NCBI GenBank assembly: GCA_039881145.1
Contig: JAYKKI010000003.1
Span: forward strand, 6,961,001 to 7,025,000
Direction of reading: 5' to 3'
Origin: Druceiella hillmani
Taxonomy: Eukaryota; Arthropoda; Insecta; Lepidoptera; Hepialidae
DNA length: 64,000 nucleotides
Both the position numbers and the translations under genes were made by a program. The notes under the pieces were generated by a model. It was not told where the DNA came from and did not search any database. It saw only the letters and a program-made list of their open reading frames with translations. This document shows, piece by piece, positions 12,347-24,284 of the stretch (position 1 is the stretch's first letter; every line of letters starts with the position of its first letter).

Positions 12347-13885
12347 ACTGAGTTAGATAAAGATTCGAGCACACGAATTAACTCGTAGCAGCTTCTTATT
12401 TAATGTTGATAACGCATGAACAAACGCCGGGGTCAAGCATCAAGACTTATGAGTGCGTTGTGCGACGGCTAATAGATACCCTTATTATATTAGTGATCAG
12501 TACAATTAAATAAAAAGAGTGATAAGTGATAAGAAATTTGATAATAAATTAAAATGGGCTACATGATTGACGTTCCAGGAATCGTTCACCTTCACCTATA
12601 TGAATATGTATACGTTCGACAACACCAGGGGCTAATACTTTCATTTCGAATACTACAACTGCATTGAGTACTGGTTTTAATTAATTGGCGGTAGTTTTGA
12701 TAGAAAATGATGGTGGTGAATGGACGATGCTGTTGAAGCAACAATACCAACATTTTTTGACACTGTTAAACGGATAAACGCTTCTACGGGTAGAAACAAA
12801 ATCGAGCTGTTTAAGTGAGAAATTTTAACACAAACATACGTGTATAATCCTGTCACGATTGATGATCGCATTAGACTTCGCACTAAAAGGTTAAGCATCC
12901 ACGTGGCAGTCGCTGATTCAATTTTTAAAATGACTTGATGTGAGTTCTAAGAAATTTTTTTCTTGTGATAGTCCGAAAATTTGTGCTTGTTTTCTTATAA
13001 ATTTTAACGAGGAGAAGAAAGGTGAGTATCTGGCTACATACTCAGCATGTGTGATAACCTCGCTAATGTCGCTTGGAAAAATTTGATATTGACTAAATAG
13101 CACTGTCTACATTCATGGTGCAGCATACGGCTAGATTGGATGTAGAAATCAACTTCAAAATGAGCTTAAGGCTATGTTATTTTTAAAGAAAAAATCTGAA
13201 TCTACTGAACGTGATAACAGGGATGGAAAGATATTTAAACCTATGACGTCATTTCATCTCTTAAGTGTACCTACTGCAGAGCCAACTTCAGAGTATGTTG
13301 CTAGCGAAGCGTATTAATCTTTCATACATCCTACAGTTACGGTAGGATTGCCGATGCATTTTTTTTTCGGTGAACATGTTGAGATAAACTATTTATTTCT
13401 ATACTTCTCACTTTGACTCTAATTTGCATAATATTGATGTTTGGTGGGACGAAATAGATCTCACTAAGCCCTTAACTAACTAAAGTGATTTCAACATTTG
13501 TAATGTATAGGCGACTATTTGAAAGGCGACGCTCGCATATAATTGAGCCATTGGGTAATAAATTATTGTGTGTACGGTAATTTTAGGAAGGAATTTAAAC
13601 CTTTAAATCCAAAAATGCATGACGTCGCGAATATATTTTACCTTACTCGAAATATGAATAGTGCACATTTTTACTTCACATTCAAGGTCACTTGTTTTAT
13701 CGTTGTACCTACCTTTTGATTATCAATTTTTCATTAATTTGTCGTGTATTGGGTAATTGGTCCGCGTGCCCCTGAGACAGTTATTATTTTTCGTTAAGGT
13801 ACTCACAAGAATAGCAAAAATGAGTTAAACTCTACTTCATTATTAATGACTAGTGTTTATTGTTTTCTGTTACTGATTCCAATCC
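12347..13885. other. Unassigned DNA downstream of the LINE fossil
   Basis: Possibly decayed LINE 3' sequence, but I cannot identify FADD or later RT motifs in any frame. Minus-strand frames at 12677-12898 and 12918-13103 have no recognisable domain. Confidence 0.4.
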
Positions 13886-13962
13886 CGTTCTATAAACTGC
13901 CGGCAATCGAACCTGGGTCTCCGCGGATGCCATGTGCCTTATAATCAACCCAACACATCAAA
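13886..13962 (-). other. tRNA-like scrap (possible SINE head or tRNA pseudogene)
   Basis: The minus strand contains acccaggttcgattgccgg, which carries the GGTTCGA core of a T-loop (B box). About 20-40 nt upstream is an anticodon-arm-like stretch, and a ggttgatta string resembles part of a D-arm. The T-stem does not pair properly (the closing pair is lost) and I cannot draw a full acceptor stem, so it is not a functional tRNA. A tRNA-derived SINE or degraded tRNA copy is a guess. Confidence 0.25.
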
Positions 13963-14668
13963 CGTTCGTGTGTCGCTGCCTCATCGTTCACGCGCTCAAA
14001 TTTAAATTCCGTTGGCGCTTAGTAATGTCGAGTGGGCATTGTATCACAAACACAACTTTTTATTTTCGTTTTTTGCATAAATTATCGCTCACCGGGGACT
14101 TGCCATCGATTTTAAATTTTCGTAATTTTTTGTTTAATTTATTATTTGATCTGTATAGTAATGGTTACGATTATAATGGACGTTATACAAAATGAAAAAT
14201 GCATTCAAACAGAATTGAATTTTAAATATAGAGATCCGTTCAAATTTATAGAAATTGTTGACCGGTAATTTTTGAGAGGTATTTGATGTAAACCCTAGCC
14301 GGGAAATCTAAATATACACACTTACCACTAAGGCCTTTTTGTAAACGGCGAATATAATAATGGAAATGCTAGCAATAGTAGGTAGGTTCATGAAATTTTG
14401 AATTATCGATCCTGAACTAAATAAGTAGTAAAAAATAATCATCACAAAATTGGTACCTATTTATACGCAATAGATAACTAGGTATTATTTATTTTAGAAG
14501 TTGATGCTAGCACTGTCGATCAAGCTAAACATATTTCTAAGTTAATTTAATTTCTAATGTAAATTTAAAATCATAACTTCTAATGTACTCACAATATGAA
14601 ATAGATTCATAAAGGCGTATTTATATTATAACATTTTGTATTTATTTAAGTGGACCGACGGTGCTGGC
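13963..14668. other. AT-rich unassigned DNA
   Basis: No supported feature. The 87-codon plus-strand frame at 13932-14195 overlaps the tRNA-like scrap and does not resemble a protein family. Confidence 0.45.
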
Positions 14669-15650
14669 ACCGACTTCAAAAATAAGTAACTTAGTTATTT
14701 ATTGTACATAAATATTTTGAGTTGATTATTTTTTACTTTTGTACCTACTTTTTTGAAGTCGGTTTTTTGAAAAATGTTTTATTTTAGAATGTTTAGGGAT
14801 TAATAGTATGAATCATTTCACTATAACATTCAAGTATTTTCTTTCTTAGAATATTGTGTAATTATTAAAAGTCATGGGCAAAAGTTAGTTTATGGATAAT
14901 TTCCTCTTTAGAAACGAAGCAACAATAGGAGTCGCCAGTGATTAGCTGTTAGCCGTTGAGAAGTTCCGTTCTCCATATTCGAAGTCCAATATCAAATTTT
15001 GCAAAGTGACAACTACCACTTGGGGAGTTCCGTTCTCCATATCCGAAATCCAATATTAGAAATTTTGCAAAGTAATAACTAAAGTACCAACTAACAAGAA
15101 TCAAATACATTGAATCACGATTGATTTACTGTCGTCCCTTAAGTAGTTGCATTATTAATCTTCAGAACTCATCATCAGAATCTGACTTGGTTGATGATGC
15201 AGTTATTTTGCAGGGTACAAATCAATAGTAATACATATCTTGAATCACGTTTAATTTATTATCATTCCCAGACCCTGACCTGGTTGACAGTGTAGTTATT
15301 TTGCAAAGTAACACCTACTAGCAGCAAATATTTATAATCACTGTTGATTTACTAACATTCGTTACATTGTTCATCTCCAGAACTTATCATCAGAACCTGA
15401 GTTGTTACTTTAGTTATTACTTTTCAAAGTAACAACTACCCGTAGCAAATATCTCGAATCATAGTTGATTTCAGCAAATATCTCGAATCATCATCATCAT
15501 ATTCATATGAGACCACCCCTGAAATACCCTCTTTCAAATAAAAGAAGAATCCTTGAAATCGGTATATTCAGTAAAGAATTATCGCTGTACATGCATAAAA
15601 AAGATTCCTAAGAATTGAGAACCAGCTCCTTTTTTGAAGTTGGTTAAAAA
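14669..15650. repeat. Interspersed element bounded by gaagtcgg motifs, with internal tandem units
   Basis: The left part has accgacttcaaaaa (14669-14682) and its exact 14-bp inverse (14750-14763). The right end (about 15530-15650) reads tttcaaataaaagaagaat, then a cttgaaatcgg string, attatcgctgtacatgcata, aattgagaacc and tttttgaagttggttaaaa. From memory this order of words is typical of a repeat frequent in Lepidoptera and some other insects. Between the ends lie tandem degenerate units. The string agttccgttctccatat occurs at 14962 and 15026. Units starting ttattttgcaaagtaac occur near 15062, 15203, 15296 and 15411 and carry tcatcatcagaa, ctgacttggttga and atctcgaatca. No protein is encoded, so this is a non-autonomous element. 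Confidence 0.7.
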
Positions 15651-17171
15651 TAATATTTAAATTTCTTCGAAATGTTTCTTCTTAACACAACCATAATCAA
15701 TTGGTTAATGTGTCTACTTGAGTACTCTGTACATATAGAGATAAGTTTGTGGTTTCTTGGACGAAGTTCCGGTATACGGATACAAGTCTTCACAGTTCCT
15801 ATGTAAGACCAATTTGCTCGATTTTATTTAAATAGTGTTTAAAGTTATTTTATGTGCTTATTTTTATTGAAAATTAAACTGGAAAACTCTTTAGCACTTC
15901 TGACGTAAAAGTTTACTTTATTTAAAAATGACTGAAAAAAAGGTTATTAAAACCCTTTTTACACTGGCCTGTTTTACATTATTATAAAATAAACAATGCT
16001 TTTAGAATTCCCTAAATTATAATTTTATGTTAAGCTTGTTAGCATTTTCTTGTTTTTCCAAAATAATTTCCGTCACAGTTGAGACATTTTTATATAAATC
16101 GGAACTGTTTATCTAAATACATCCCAGATATTTGTTATTACTCATAAAAAAAGTACGATGAAATTATTTTTTTGGTTTTTGAAAACTTCCCATCACTTGT
16201 CGGAACTATATGGTGATAAATCTAAGTTAGAAAAAAAAAATTTGCTTGTCTGAAAAAAATAACTGCAACATTGTTGTTGTGAAAAATAGTAGCACAACGT
16301 GAGAGCTTTTTTTAGATTATCTATGATGACATATCAGTCTGCTGTAAATATTATATCATGTTACTTTATTGACCTTAAAAAAAAGAAGTTCTTCCATATG
16401 TTTTGCCAATTCCTCACTTTTTCTTATTCGAAAATGTATATGCCGCCTTCATCACCTCTTTAAACATCATTATACGACTGACTATTTTTTGATGACAATC
16501 ACCTATTCTTCATCGTTTTTTAGGTTTACGTACATTAAAAGAAAAAAGGAATCCTTATAGAATCATTTTGTTTTCTGTCTGTCAAGACCTTTTGTTCTCA
16601 GCAATGCGTAGAGGTGTCAAGTAGAAATAAATAATAAGTATTTTGGTCTACGGTCCCTTGGAGCTGAAAAATGGAAGGTCAACGCAATAAAGAAATATAG
16701 TCATTTATTTTGCAAATAAATCAAAACTTATACCTCTATCTATCTATCAAACTTATTCTATCTATCTATCAAAACTTGATCTAAAATCATGAAATTTGAT
16801 CTAGTTAATGCTGATGGATAAATGTATTAATTACAGTTGTTTTTCGGTCGGCGGATATCACTTTAAAGTCTAGCATACCAATGCAACAATAGCTTATCTG
16901 TATGCGTATTTTACCTGACATCATTATGAATCAAAGAGAATATGTGATGTAATGTTACAAGTATATATCGAAGAAAATTTGTTCATGATTTTCTAATATG
17001 TTATTTGGCATTTACGTTTGACACGAAATACGTCTATTTCTAAATAATGTGAATTCATATTAATATGTCGTCTGACGTATTTATATATAATATTTATTCA
17101 TGAAAATAGTCTGCATAAATCTGTTTACATATATTTAATATTTATATATATTTCTTTCTGTAAAAATAAAA
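15651..17171. other. AT-rich unassigned DNA with a short TCTA run
   Basis: Nothing coding was recognised. A small tetranucleotide run, ctatctatctatcaaa-like, appears twice near 16737-16775. Confidence 0.5.
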
Positions 17172-17357
17172 TCGGAAATACCTTCAGCACCGGACACAGT
17201 GATGGGGACCACAGGAAAAAAATCTTGGCGTTATTAAACTGGAGAGCGATGAAACGTGTGAATTAGCTACGTGTGTCACTGTGGACCAGGAAAAAACAAG
17301 AAACTTTTCCTTTGTCATGAAATATTAATGCTGGTCGCTTTTTTCAGGTCGTAAACG
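17172..17357 (+). repeat. Dispersed repeat P, copy 1
   Basis: This segment is similar in order and sequence to 51701-51883. Shared words include gatgaaacgtgtgaatta versus gatgaaacgcatgaatta, a tgtcac-gttgacca block, gagaaacg/caagaaac, catgaaatattaatg versus tatgaaatattgatg, and aggtcgtaaacg versus aggtcgtatacg. The copies differ at many positions, so this is an old family. One frame of this copy reads ESDETCELATCVTVDQ, but stops interrupt it and the other copy is broken too. Type of element unknown. Confidence 0.65.
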
Positions 17358-19320
17358 GAGGTGATTCATCATTCAACTAGAAGTAGTAATGTCATTAGTG
17401 AGATTTGATTAATATTGTGTAAAAAGTATAACAAGCGATAATATTAAGTAAATCGAGTAAAGGAGTTATTTGCTCACTATTGATTTCATTTCTTCTAGTA
17501 TCTAATTATTTTAATAACTATATCTGTTTAGAAGCAAGTATTTAACAAAATTACTTAATTCCTATCAGGAGACCTAACGATTTTTAATTAATTTTGTTTC
17601 TTATATCGTTTAAAATATGTATGTTTTTGGATATGTAGAATAAACAAAATAGATATATTGTACGCGTTATCATAGTTCATTGATATATGAAACTAATTTT
17701 TTAAGTATGTGTATATTAGTTCATTTATTCGAGAGTACATACAATCTTCGCTATGTCAGAGACTTAAAACTATTTTAAAGTTACTTCGCTCATCTATTGA
17801 CCTTTTACTCATAATTTTCTGTTCAAATATAACACATAATATTTTTCATTAGCATTTTGATTAGCATGAAAAATAGTTTTCATTAGGAATTCTGTCTAGA
17901 ATAAAAATTTAATATTAAAAATAAAAAATATCAACAAAGTTGGATGCAATAATCTATGTATTTTACACGTGAAGAGAAAACTTTGTACTCATTTTTAAAC
18001 AGATTGCGCGCACGGAGGAGTGTAAGATTTGCCATAGTTAACGTTTATAAGGAGAGGTAGTTTCGAAATCAGAAATAAAAAAATTTAAATTTCTATATAA
18101 TATGTAATACAAAAAGATTAAATTATTTTTTATAAATAAATTAAAATATTAATTGTTTACGTGCATATTCTCAATGTATAACACTTAATATTTCATGGTC
18201 ACACATTCGCAAAGAATAGAGCTTGTCGCCAAAGAATTTTAAAATGTCAGATTGACTGAATGAGTTACGTGATGTGAATTTTGTGTGATTTTAAATGTTC
18301 CTTTTTCAATAGTCTGTGGAGTGTATTGTCAAGGCAAAAAGCGTTTATTTTATATTATTGTAATAGATATCTATTTTTTATATAAATTTGTGAAATACAG
18401 TTTGCTAAATAAATAACACCTGTTACCAAGGGAAAAAAACTGTCGGCTTGCTTAATATACACTTGTTACAAAAGGAAAATTTTGTAGCAGCAATCTGAAT
18501 TGACTTACTATCACTTACCTGTTAGTGTTTTCAACAAAGGGAGGAGGTAACGATCGAATTTCGATGATTGGGCGACCACGAGTATAAATTGATTATGCTA
18601 ACACTTCCAGTAAGTATTATAAATACACTATGACTAAAATATTTATCTAAAATGTATGTGCTATTATTAAACTAAAGAATTCAATCATTACAAACCCGCG
18701 TCAAATTTTATAAAGTAAAATGGTGTGCTGCTGGTTGTTTTTAAATGATAACTAGTAGTAATTATTTTTGGATTCTGGATTTAGTTTTTTGAGTGAAAAA
18801 TTGAAACACTAAGTTTTAATAATATTTTACTTCAGAAATATTCTTTGCTGTCATGGCGGGTATGACTATAATTTAGATGTAGTTAGGAGAGAGACCAGGA
18901 AAGTGAAAACATTAAATGTCTACCAGGCTTAATTTTATAACCACAGAGCTCCTAAAATATGGTAATGAATGCAACACGCGTATATTTGACATTTGTTTGT
19001 AAATTTGACCCAGGAGATTTTATCACCTGACTAAAATACAAGCGTATACTTCCAATTTAAAAGATAGGAGATATTTAATACATAAAATATATAGGTGTAA
19101 GCTTACCGTGCTCTTCTCAAAAATGTATTCATAAAATGTACACGTGATAAAATAAATAAAGAAGATTAATTATTTTAAGTGGCAATGCGTCAAAAATTTC
19201 GCCTATTTAGGGTTTAATATTAACTTTCAAAATGGGAAAACTTTGAAACAAAATAATGCATAAAATGCATCTTACAAGTATTATGTATTTTGTCAATTAT
19301 TTCTCCATTTTCCTTTTTAG
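17358..19320. other. AT-rich unassigned DNA
   Basis: No supported gene. Weakly similar words (cctgttaccaagggaaa, cttgttacaaaaggaaa) repeat about 50 bp apart near 18417-18480. On the minus strand a cactaacag|gtaagt donor-like word lies near 18510-18525. Confidence 0.45.
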
Positions 19321-19333
19321 GCAACAAGCAAAG
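19321..19333 (+). other. Candidate 13-nt microexon
   Basis: The 13-nt sequence gcaacaagcaaag is preceded by a pyrimidine-rich acceptor ending tttttag (19297-19320) and followed at once by gtaagtcgc, a consensus 5' splice site. Splicing signals this good on both sides of so short a segment are unusual in this window. There is no coding or homology support, and 13 nt shifts the frame, so chance remains likely. If real it would mean the region is intronic to a plus-strand gene. Confidence 0.25.
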
Positions 19334-21540
19334 GTAAGTCGCAGTTTCGATTAAACATTTTAATTATCCTTTTAAAATACTTCGTAACTATTTTGAAAAT
19401 AGACTTTTATAATAAATAGTAAAAGAATCGACTTCATTTAAATGTATCCAAATACGTTATAAACTTCCCTACTCGTAAGTTAATTATTAATTGACTCCAT
19501 GTTTGTGATTATATTATTTTAACTCGAAATTTAACTTTTCGGCTGCAATGAGAAATTTCATATTTTCGAAATATATCATAACTGCTCGCCTTTTATTGAA
19601 TGCGGTAAAAATTACAAGTATTCATAAAGGCGAATCTTATATATAGAAATTCCTATCTCAATAATATGGGCGCTAAAATAGCTGCTAATGAGCAAATATC
19701 GAGAATCGCCTTGTTTTGCAAAAAAGATTATACGTGCGTATTTTACATCGAAAGCGCAGACGGATCTTTTACATAATCGTAAATATTGAGTACAAATTAT
19801 TTGACTATTAATTTAGTAAACCATATTATAATATTGTGGTCATTAAAATCATTTAGACATTACGAAATACTTTGTCATTTAAGGAATACTTTATATTTAA
19901 TCATTTACGGAATATTTTACTATTTTGACTGAAGATTTTATAATTTTATGCGAAATCAATAACTTTTACGTGTGTGTTTAATTAATTATTATTGCTGGTA
20001 AAGATTTACGTTTAAATACCACGTAATTTTTTTTGTAATATAAACATGAAATAGGGTCACATAAAGTTTCCTTTATAATATAAGTGCCAATACAATATTA
20101 CTTCCGAACTTAAATATATTTGAAAAATATTGTTACTTTCAAAGATATTTCGAGTCGGTATTAAGTTGAATGTGGCACTTGTTTGTCAGTGTGTGAAGAG
20201 TCAGAGAGCAAATGGGTGGAGGGTAAGTTTTGATTTAGCGCCGATTCCTAAGCTCTCTGATAGTACATTCCAAATTGATCCTACGACCGTTCTGTTTTCT
20301 GACTGATTCATGGAACTTTACAAACAATTTTTTCGTTTATTCAATAAACATTAGTCCAAACAACGTTTTATCATAGTGTTTTAAGTAAAAGTGCTTACGT
20401 AATTTTTTTTTATTTTAACAAAAGAAAATTTTATGGCCGCTTGAAATTATTGATACGCATCTTTTTAAAATAAGTGAAAAGAAATAATACGGTGAAGAAA
20501 TAAGTTGCACGAGTGTAAAATTTTTAGTTAAAAATATTATAAAAAATCCCCTAAGGACACTTAAGCAAAATTTTCAGTAAGCGATCCGTTCTACTATACT
20601 AAAATATATTTAGAATTTCCTGTAATCTTAATTGTTACTTTAACAACAATTATATTTATGGTCCATTGACTATGGGTTACGTTAAGAGTCAGGTATTTTT
20701 GTGTGCTTTATTCGAATACAATATTGCACGTCCCAATTTTGTGATATCAAAATGCTTATGAAAACACTTGCAATAATTACGTGTTTATATTTAGAAATTT
20801 TTTTATAGTTTTCATTATCACTTCTAGGTTTTTCAAATATTATTCTGATTTAACTATATAGATTTAAAAGTTGAAATAAAAAATGCTCTAAACCTACTTT
20901 TCCTTAGGGGGCTTTAACTGCACTTAAATGCATTACTTATTACCCAAATGATTTAAAAATATATTATGTGCCCTGTATCCATCTTCGTTCTACAAATTAT
21001 ATGAACGTGAGATTTTATAGCTATTAGGTAAGCTGATTTTTTAATAAATTATAAAAAGGAACTAACCAATAAAACTTTCCTCTTTATGAATTTATTAATT
21101 ATCTTACCTACAACATCTGTATTTTTTAAATAAACTTTAATACAAATACAGTTGTATTAACACAAATGGATGTTATTTCGTCGTTTCTTTAGCAATTGAT
21201 AAGTCCTTAATGATGAAATATATACATAAAGAGGACACATTTCAGATATTTGATTATTGCTTGGCATAAACAATTTATACTTTAGTTTTGTTACTGGACC
21301 CAAGACATGAACATTATGACACGAATATTCATTTTTTTAAACATTCATGGCTTATATGACATAAAGTTATAATGCCATTAATATTATAATTCCGGTCCTT
21401 TCATTCAATATTAAGCGGCTGGAGTTATAAATTTAAATCATTTACAATTAAACATTTCAATAGATTATAGAGAAATCGTTGCAAAATGTGAACATCAAAA
21501 TATGGAATTCATAAATCATAACTCAGTTAATATTGATTTA
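19334..21540. other. AT-rich unassigned DNA
   Basis: No recognised gene or repeat. A less AT-rich stretch at 20190-20240 ends in gggtggaggg followed by taagttttg, i.e. agg|gtaagt. It could be a first-exon donor site, but nothing else supports an exon. Confidence 0.45.
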
Positions 21541-21606
21541 TAATTTACTAATGCATGTTTTTAGTAATAAGTAATAGTAATTTACTAATGCATGTTTTTA
21601 GTAATA
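21541..21606. repeat. Tandem duplication, 37-bp period
   Basis: The 29-nt segment at 21541-21569 is repeated exactly at 21578-21606, with the core word actaatgcatgtttttagta. A recent local duplication immediately upstream of the hAT fossil. Confidence 0.9.
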
Positions 21607-21635
21607 GTAAAGTTTCCAGCAGTAAGCATCGATAA

Positions 21636-21975
21636 TCTTTAACTATTAGCAAGCCAGGAATTAAAATGATCAAACGAGCGGGAAAGCTATCCGAATTATT
21701 TGCTGCAAATAATTTGCCTTTTACTTTAATGAACCATTGGCTCTATTGACAGTGAATATTTTTCTGGACTCTAATATTGTGGAAGGCTTGAAATAGACAG
21801 AGTTAAGATTACTACTGTAGTAACTCAAATACGAGGTCCTGAATTTTCTACTGAACTAATTGATTCTATTAAAATGGCGGGATGCTACTTTTCGTTAATA
21901 CTAGATGAAATGACAGATTTATTTCAAGAAAAAAAAACAGTGTGCAATAAATTTTACATGTAGTAAAGACGAATT
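21636..21975 (+). pseudogene. hAT-type transposase fossil (BED/DUF4371-like)
   Basis: The first block (from ATG at 21666) reads MIKRAGKLSELFAANNLPF, matching the start of the conserved hAT stretch in which eikla-fLaehNiPF precedes a dhl-ll motif. A stop then breaks the frame. A second block (about 21784-21950) gives LEIDRVKITTVVTQIRGPEF and FSLILDEMTDLFQEKK. The last corresponds to FSv-iDEsTD-s, where the Asp is the first catalytic residue of the RNase H-like fold. The middle part (a fpDSkI-k segment) is degraded and the downstream catalytic region and dimerisation domain are not seen. It is a truncated remnant of about 100 of some 600 codons. The assignment rests on motif order, which is distinctive for this family. 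Confidence 0.75.
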
Positions 21976-23414
21976 TAAAATAAAATTTTGTTTAGAAGTT
22001 AAAAAATATTTTGAAAACAAAAATATTCCTCCGAGTATTTTTTATTGAATTTTTCCTTTATTGGATTTTACAAAAATATCACCAATTCAACGGTTGGTGA
22101 CTAGAATTTAGTATTTTTCAATTTGCTTATACGGTTATTCGCACGTTATCAAAACCCAAACACCTCTCTTTTTTAAATTTAATTTTTCTAGAATTTTTTT
22201 CAAAAAACTTATTTCAGGAAAAGAGGAAATTCTTGCAAGTTGACAAATATACTTTACCTTTAAAAAATTGACGCTAATGAAGTCACGGGCTAGTCTAAAA
22301 TAATTTTCCAGATCAAGTTTGAGAATATTCAGCATCAGGTAGAAGAGCATTAGTATAATTTACGATTACTGTATAAAGCTTGCATTTAAAAACTTCATAA
22401 GAACAAAGAAAACATATTTTGAATTCAAAACTGATTTGATTTTTAAACTTAGTTAATGTTCCAAAATTTCGACGTGAAAATTTGTTTTCGTTTTAGTGTC
22501 TAATTGAAAGTATTTTAATTTATTTTTATAAAACTTTTAATTACCGCCTTAATAGAAAAAAATACTTAGCAAAGTTTTAAATTTGAAATCTTTTTAATAC
22601 TGACTGAATTGTCTGACGAGAACTTAGTCCATTTTTTCACTTGAATGTTTTGGTGGTATTTTAAGATGAATTAAAGTTTTCTTTTTTTGAAACCTTTACT
22701 TTTTATGGAATTGGTATAAAATATGCGTATTCTAGTATCACATCTCATGATAAGCTTGTTTACGTTTTTTACAACTGGAATATATTCTACTTTAAAATTT
22801 ATGGGTACCCACGTTTTGGGAGTGAGAAAATTCCATACGTCGGATAAAAATTATAACAGTCTTTAAAAAGTTTTAGACGAATTAAAGCAAAGTTATCAAA
22901 GCAGTGCAATTCCTTAAAACTCTTGTCCAGTAATCCCAAATATTTGTTTGTTCCAGACTTTCAAGCGTTCAAAAAACTTTTCGGCATTTTGTTATATTCC
23001 TCTGTTATTTATATCTTTGAAACACAATTTTACAATAATTTGGCCTACGTACTACCTTGGGCTTAATATTTTTTATATGAGATAAAGAGTTTTCGGATTT
23101 GTCTTTGTCAACTATTAAATAAAGTAACTATACGTAGTAAATACTGTTCAAAACTGTTTATAACCTAAAGAGCTAGGTGCAAAAATGATCGTTTTCTTGT
23201 AACTACAATATAGATTTTACGTAACAGCAGTAAATTAGCAATTTGACCGATAATCGGGGAGTTCTGCGTAATTTTCTTAGACATGAAATAACATTTAAAA
23301 AAAAACAACATCAAATAAGACAGAAACGGAAATAGTTCCCCTTTTTTAAACACCAAGTTCAAAAAGAAAATTAAATAGAAATTTGTAGATAAGTAAGTAA
23401 ATACTAGCCTATAT
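21976..23414. other. AT-rich unassigned DNA
   Basis: I looked for the rest of the hAT transposase here and could not identify it in any frame. Minus-strand frames at 22135-22350 and 23165-23362 lack recognisable motifs. Confidence 0.45.
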
Positions 23415-23469
23415 GCACCTCTTTTAATCTATCAATAGGAGGAAATATTTTTTTATTTAAAAGAGGTGC
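23415..23469. repeat. Inverted repeat, 13-bp arms
   Basis: Perfect arms gcacctcttttaa (23415-23427) and ttaaaagaggtgc (23457-23469) flank a 29-nt loop. About 30 bp downstream comes tttttgaagtcgggttttt, the end motif of the 14.7-15.6 kb repeat family, so this may be part of a second, truncated copy. Confidence 0.8.
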
Positions 23470-23490
23470 TATTTTTTTCTTTTTCACGGT

Positions 23491-23510
23491 TTTTGAAGTC
23501 GGGTTTTTAG
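23491..23510. repeat. Solo gaagtcgg repeat terminus
   Basis: The word tttttgaagtcgggttttt matches the terminal motif of the element at 14669-15650. No matching second end or internal units are visible nearby, so it looks like a truncated or solo terminus. Confidence 0.5.
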
Positions 23511-24098
23511 TAAAAAGGTACTTTAATGGTATTTTTAGTACCTTTATTTCAACTCGGTTCAATTATTTTTCAAATTGTATTTTTTTCTATTTTTCGATTC
23601 TTAAGGTCTACGATATCCTATGGAGCAGAAATGTCATGAAATCGTGAAGGATTAAAAAATGCCTCATTTATTGGAATCGAAACCGGCATTTATTGAATTT
23701 AGTTTACATATATATATATATATTCATATAAATCTACAAAAATACACGCATGAATGCATGTATATATACTTACATACATACGACCGTGTCAATAATATTG
23801 CCGTCTTTCGGCTTCACCTAGTTGATGCTTTCTATATACCTGTACATATTTAAATACCCTTTTACTTTTTTGCTTATGTCAAAACAAGTCGAACAAATTC
23901 AAACTCAATAAATTTATTTCTCATTATTAAAGAGTTCCCATCACCTTTTTTCGCTTTCATGATTAAACTCTACCCACCATTCGTAATCAAAGGACCTGTC
24001 AATTTAAGTTGAATGAGCTTAAGAGGCAGGTATACGCCACGTGAAATATCAAAGAAGGAGTGGCTACCTCAAAGTGGGAGGAGATCGCGAGGCGTTCG
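23511..24098. other. AT-rich unassigned DNA with a short TA run
   Basis: A short (AT)n run lies at about 23707-23725. Nothing else is recognised. Confidence 0.5.
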
Positions 24099-24145
24099 TA
24101 TAACTTTTTGAAACAGTCGGGTATAGTCTGTTTCAAAAAGTTATA
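24099..24145. repeat. Perfect inverted repeat, 18-bp arms
   Basis: Arms tataactttttgaaacag (24099-24116) and its exact complement (24128-24145) flank an 11-nt loop. Unannotated fold-back sequence. Confidence 0.95.
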
Positions 24146-24284
24146 TAAGACTGTAATTCGTAATTACCAAATATGTATCGCACGACGTTTATGAAAGTAC
24201 GTTTCAAAAAAGAGTTTCCAAACAAAATTATCACTATGTAAACTATTTTAAAAGCTATCCACGAAGAGATGCGTGTATATTTTG

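Noticed and set aside
13886..13962. Functional tRNA gene on the minus strand
   Set aside because: A T-loop-like GGTTCGA word is present, but the T-stem is broken and no acceptor stem can be formed.
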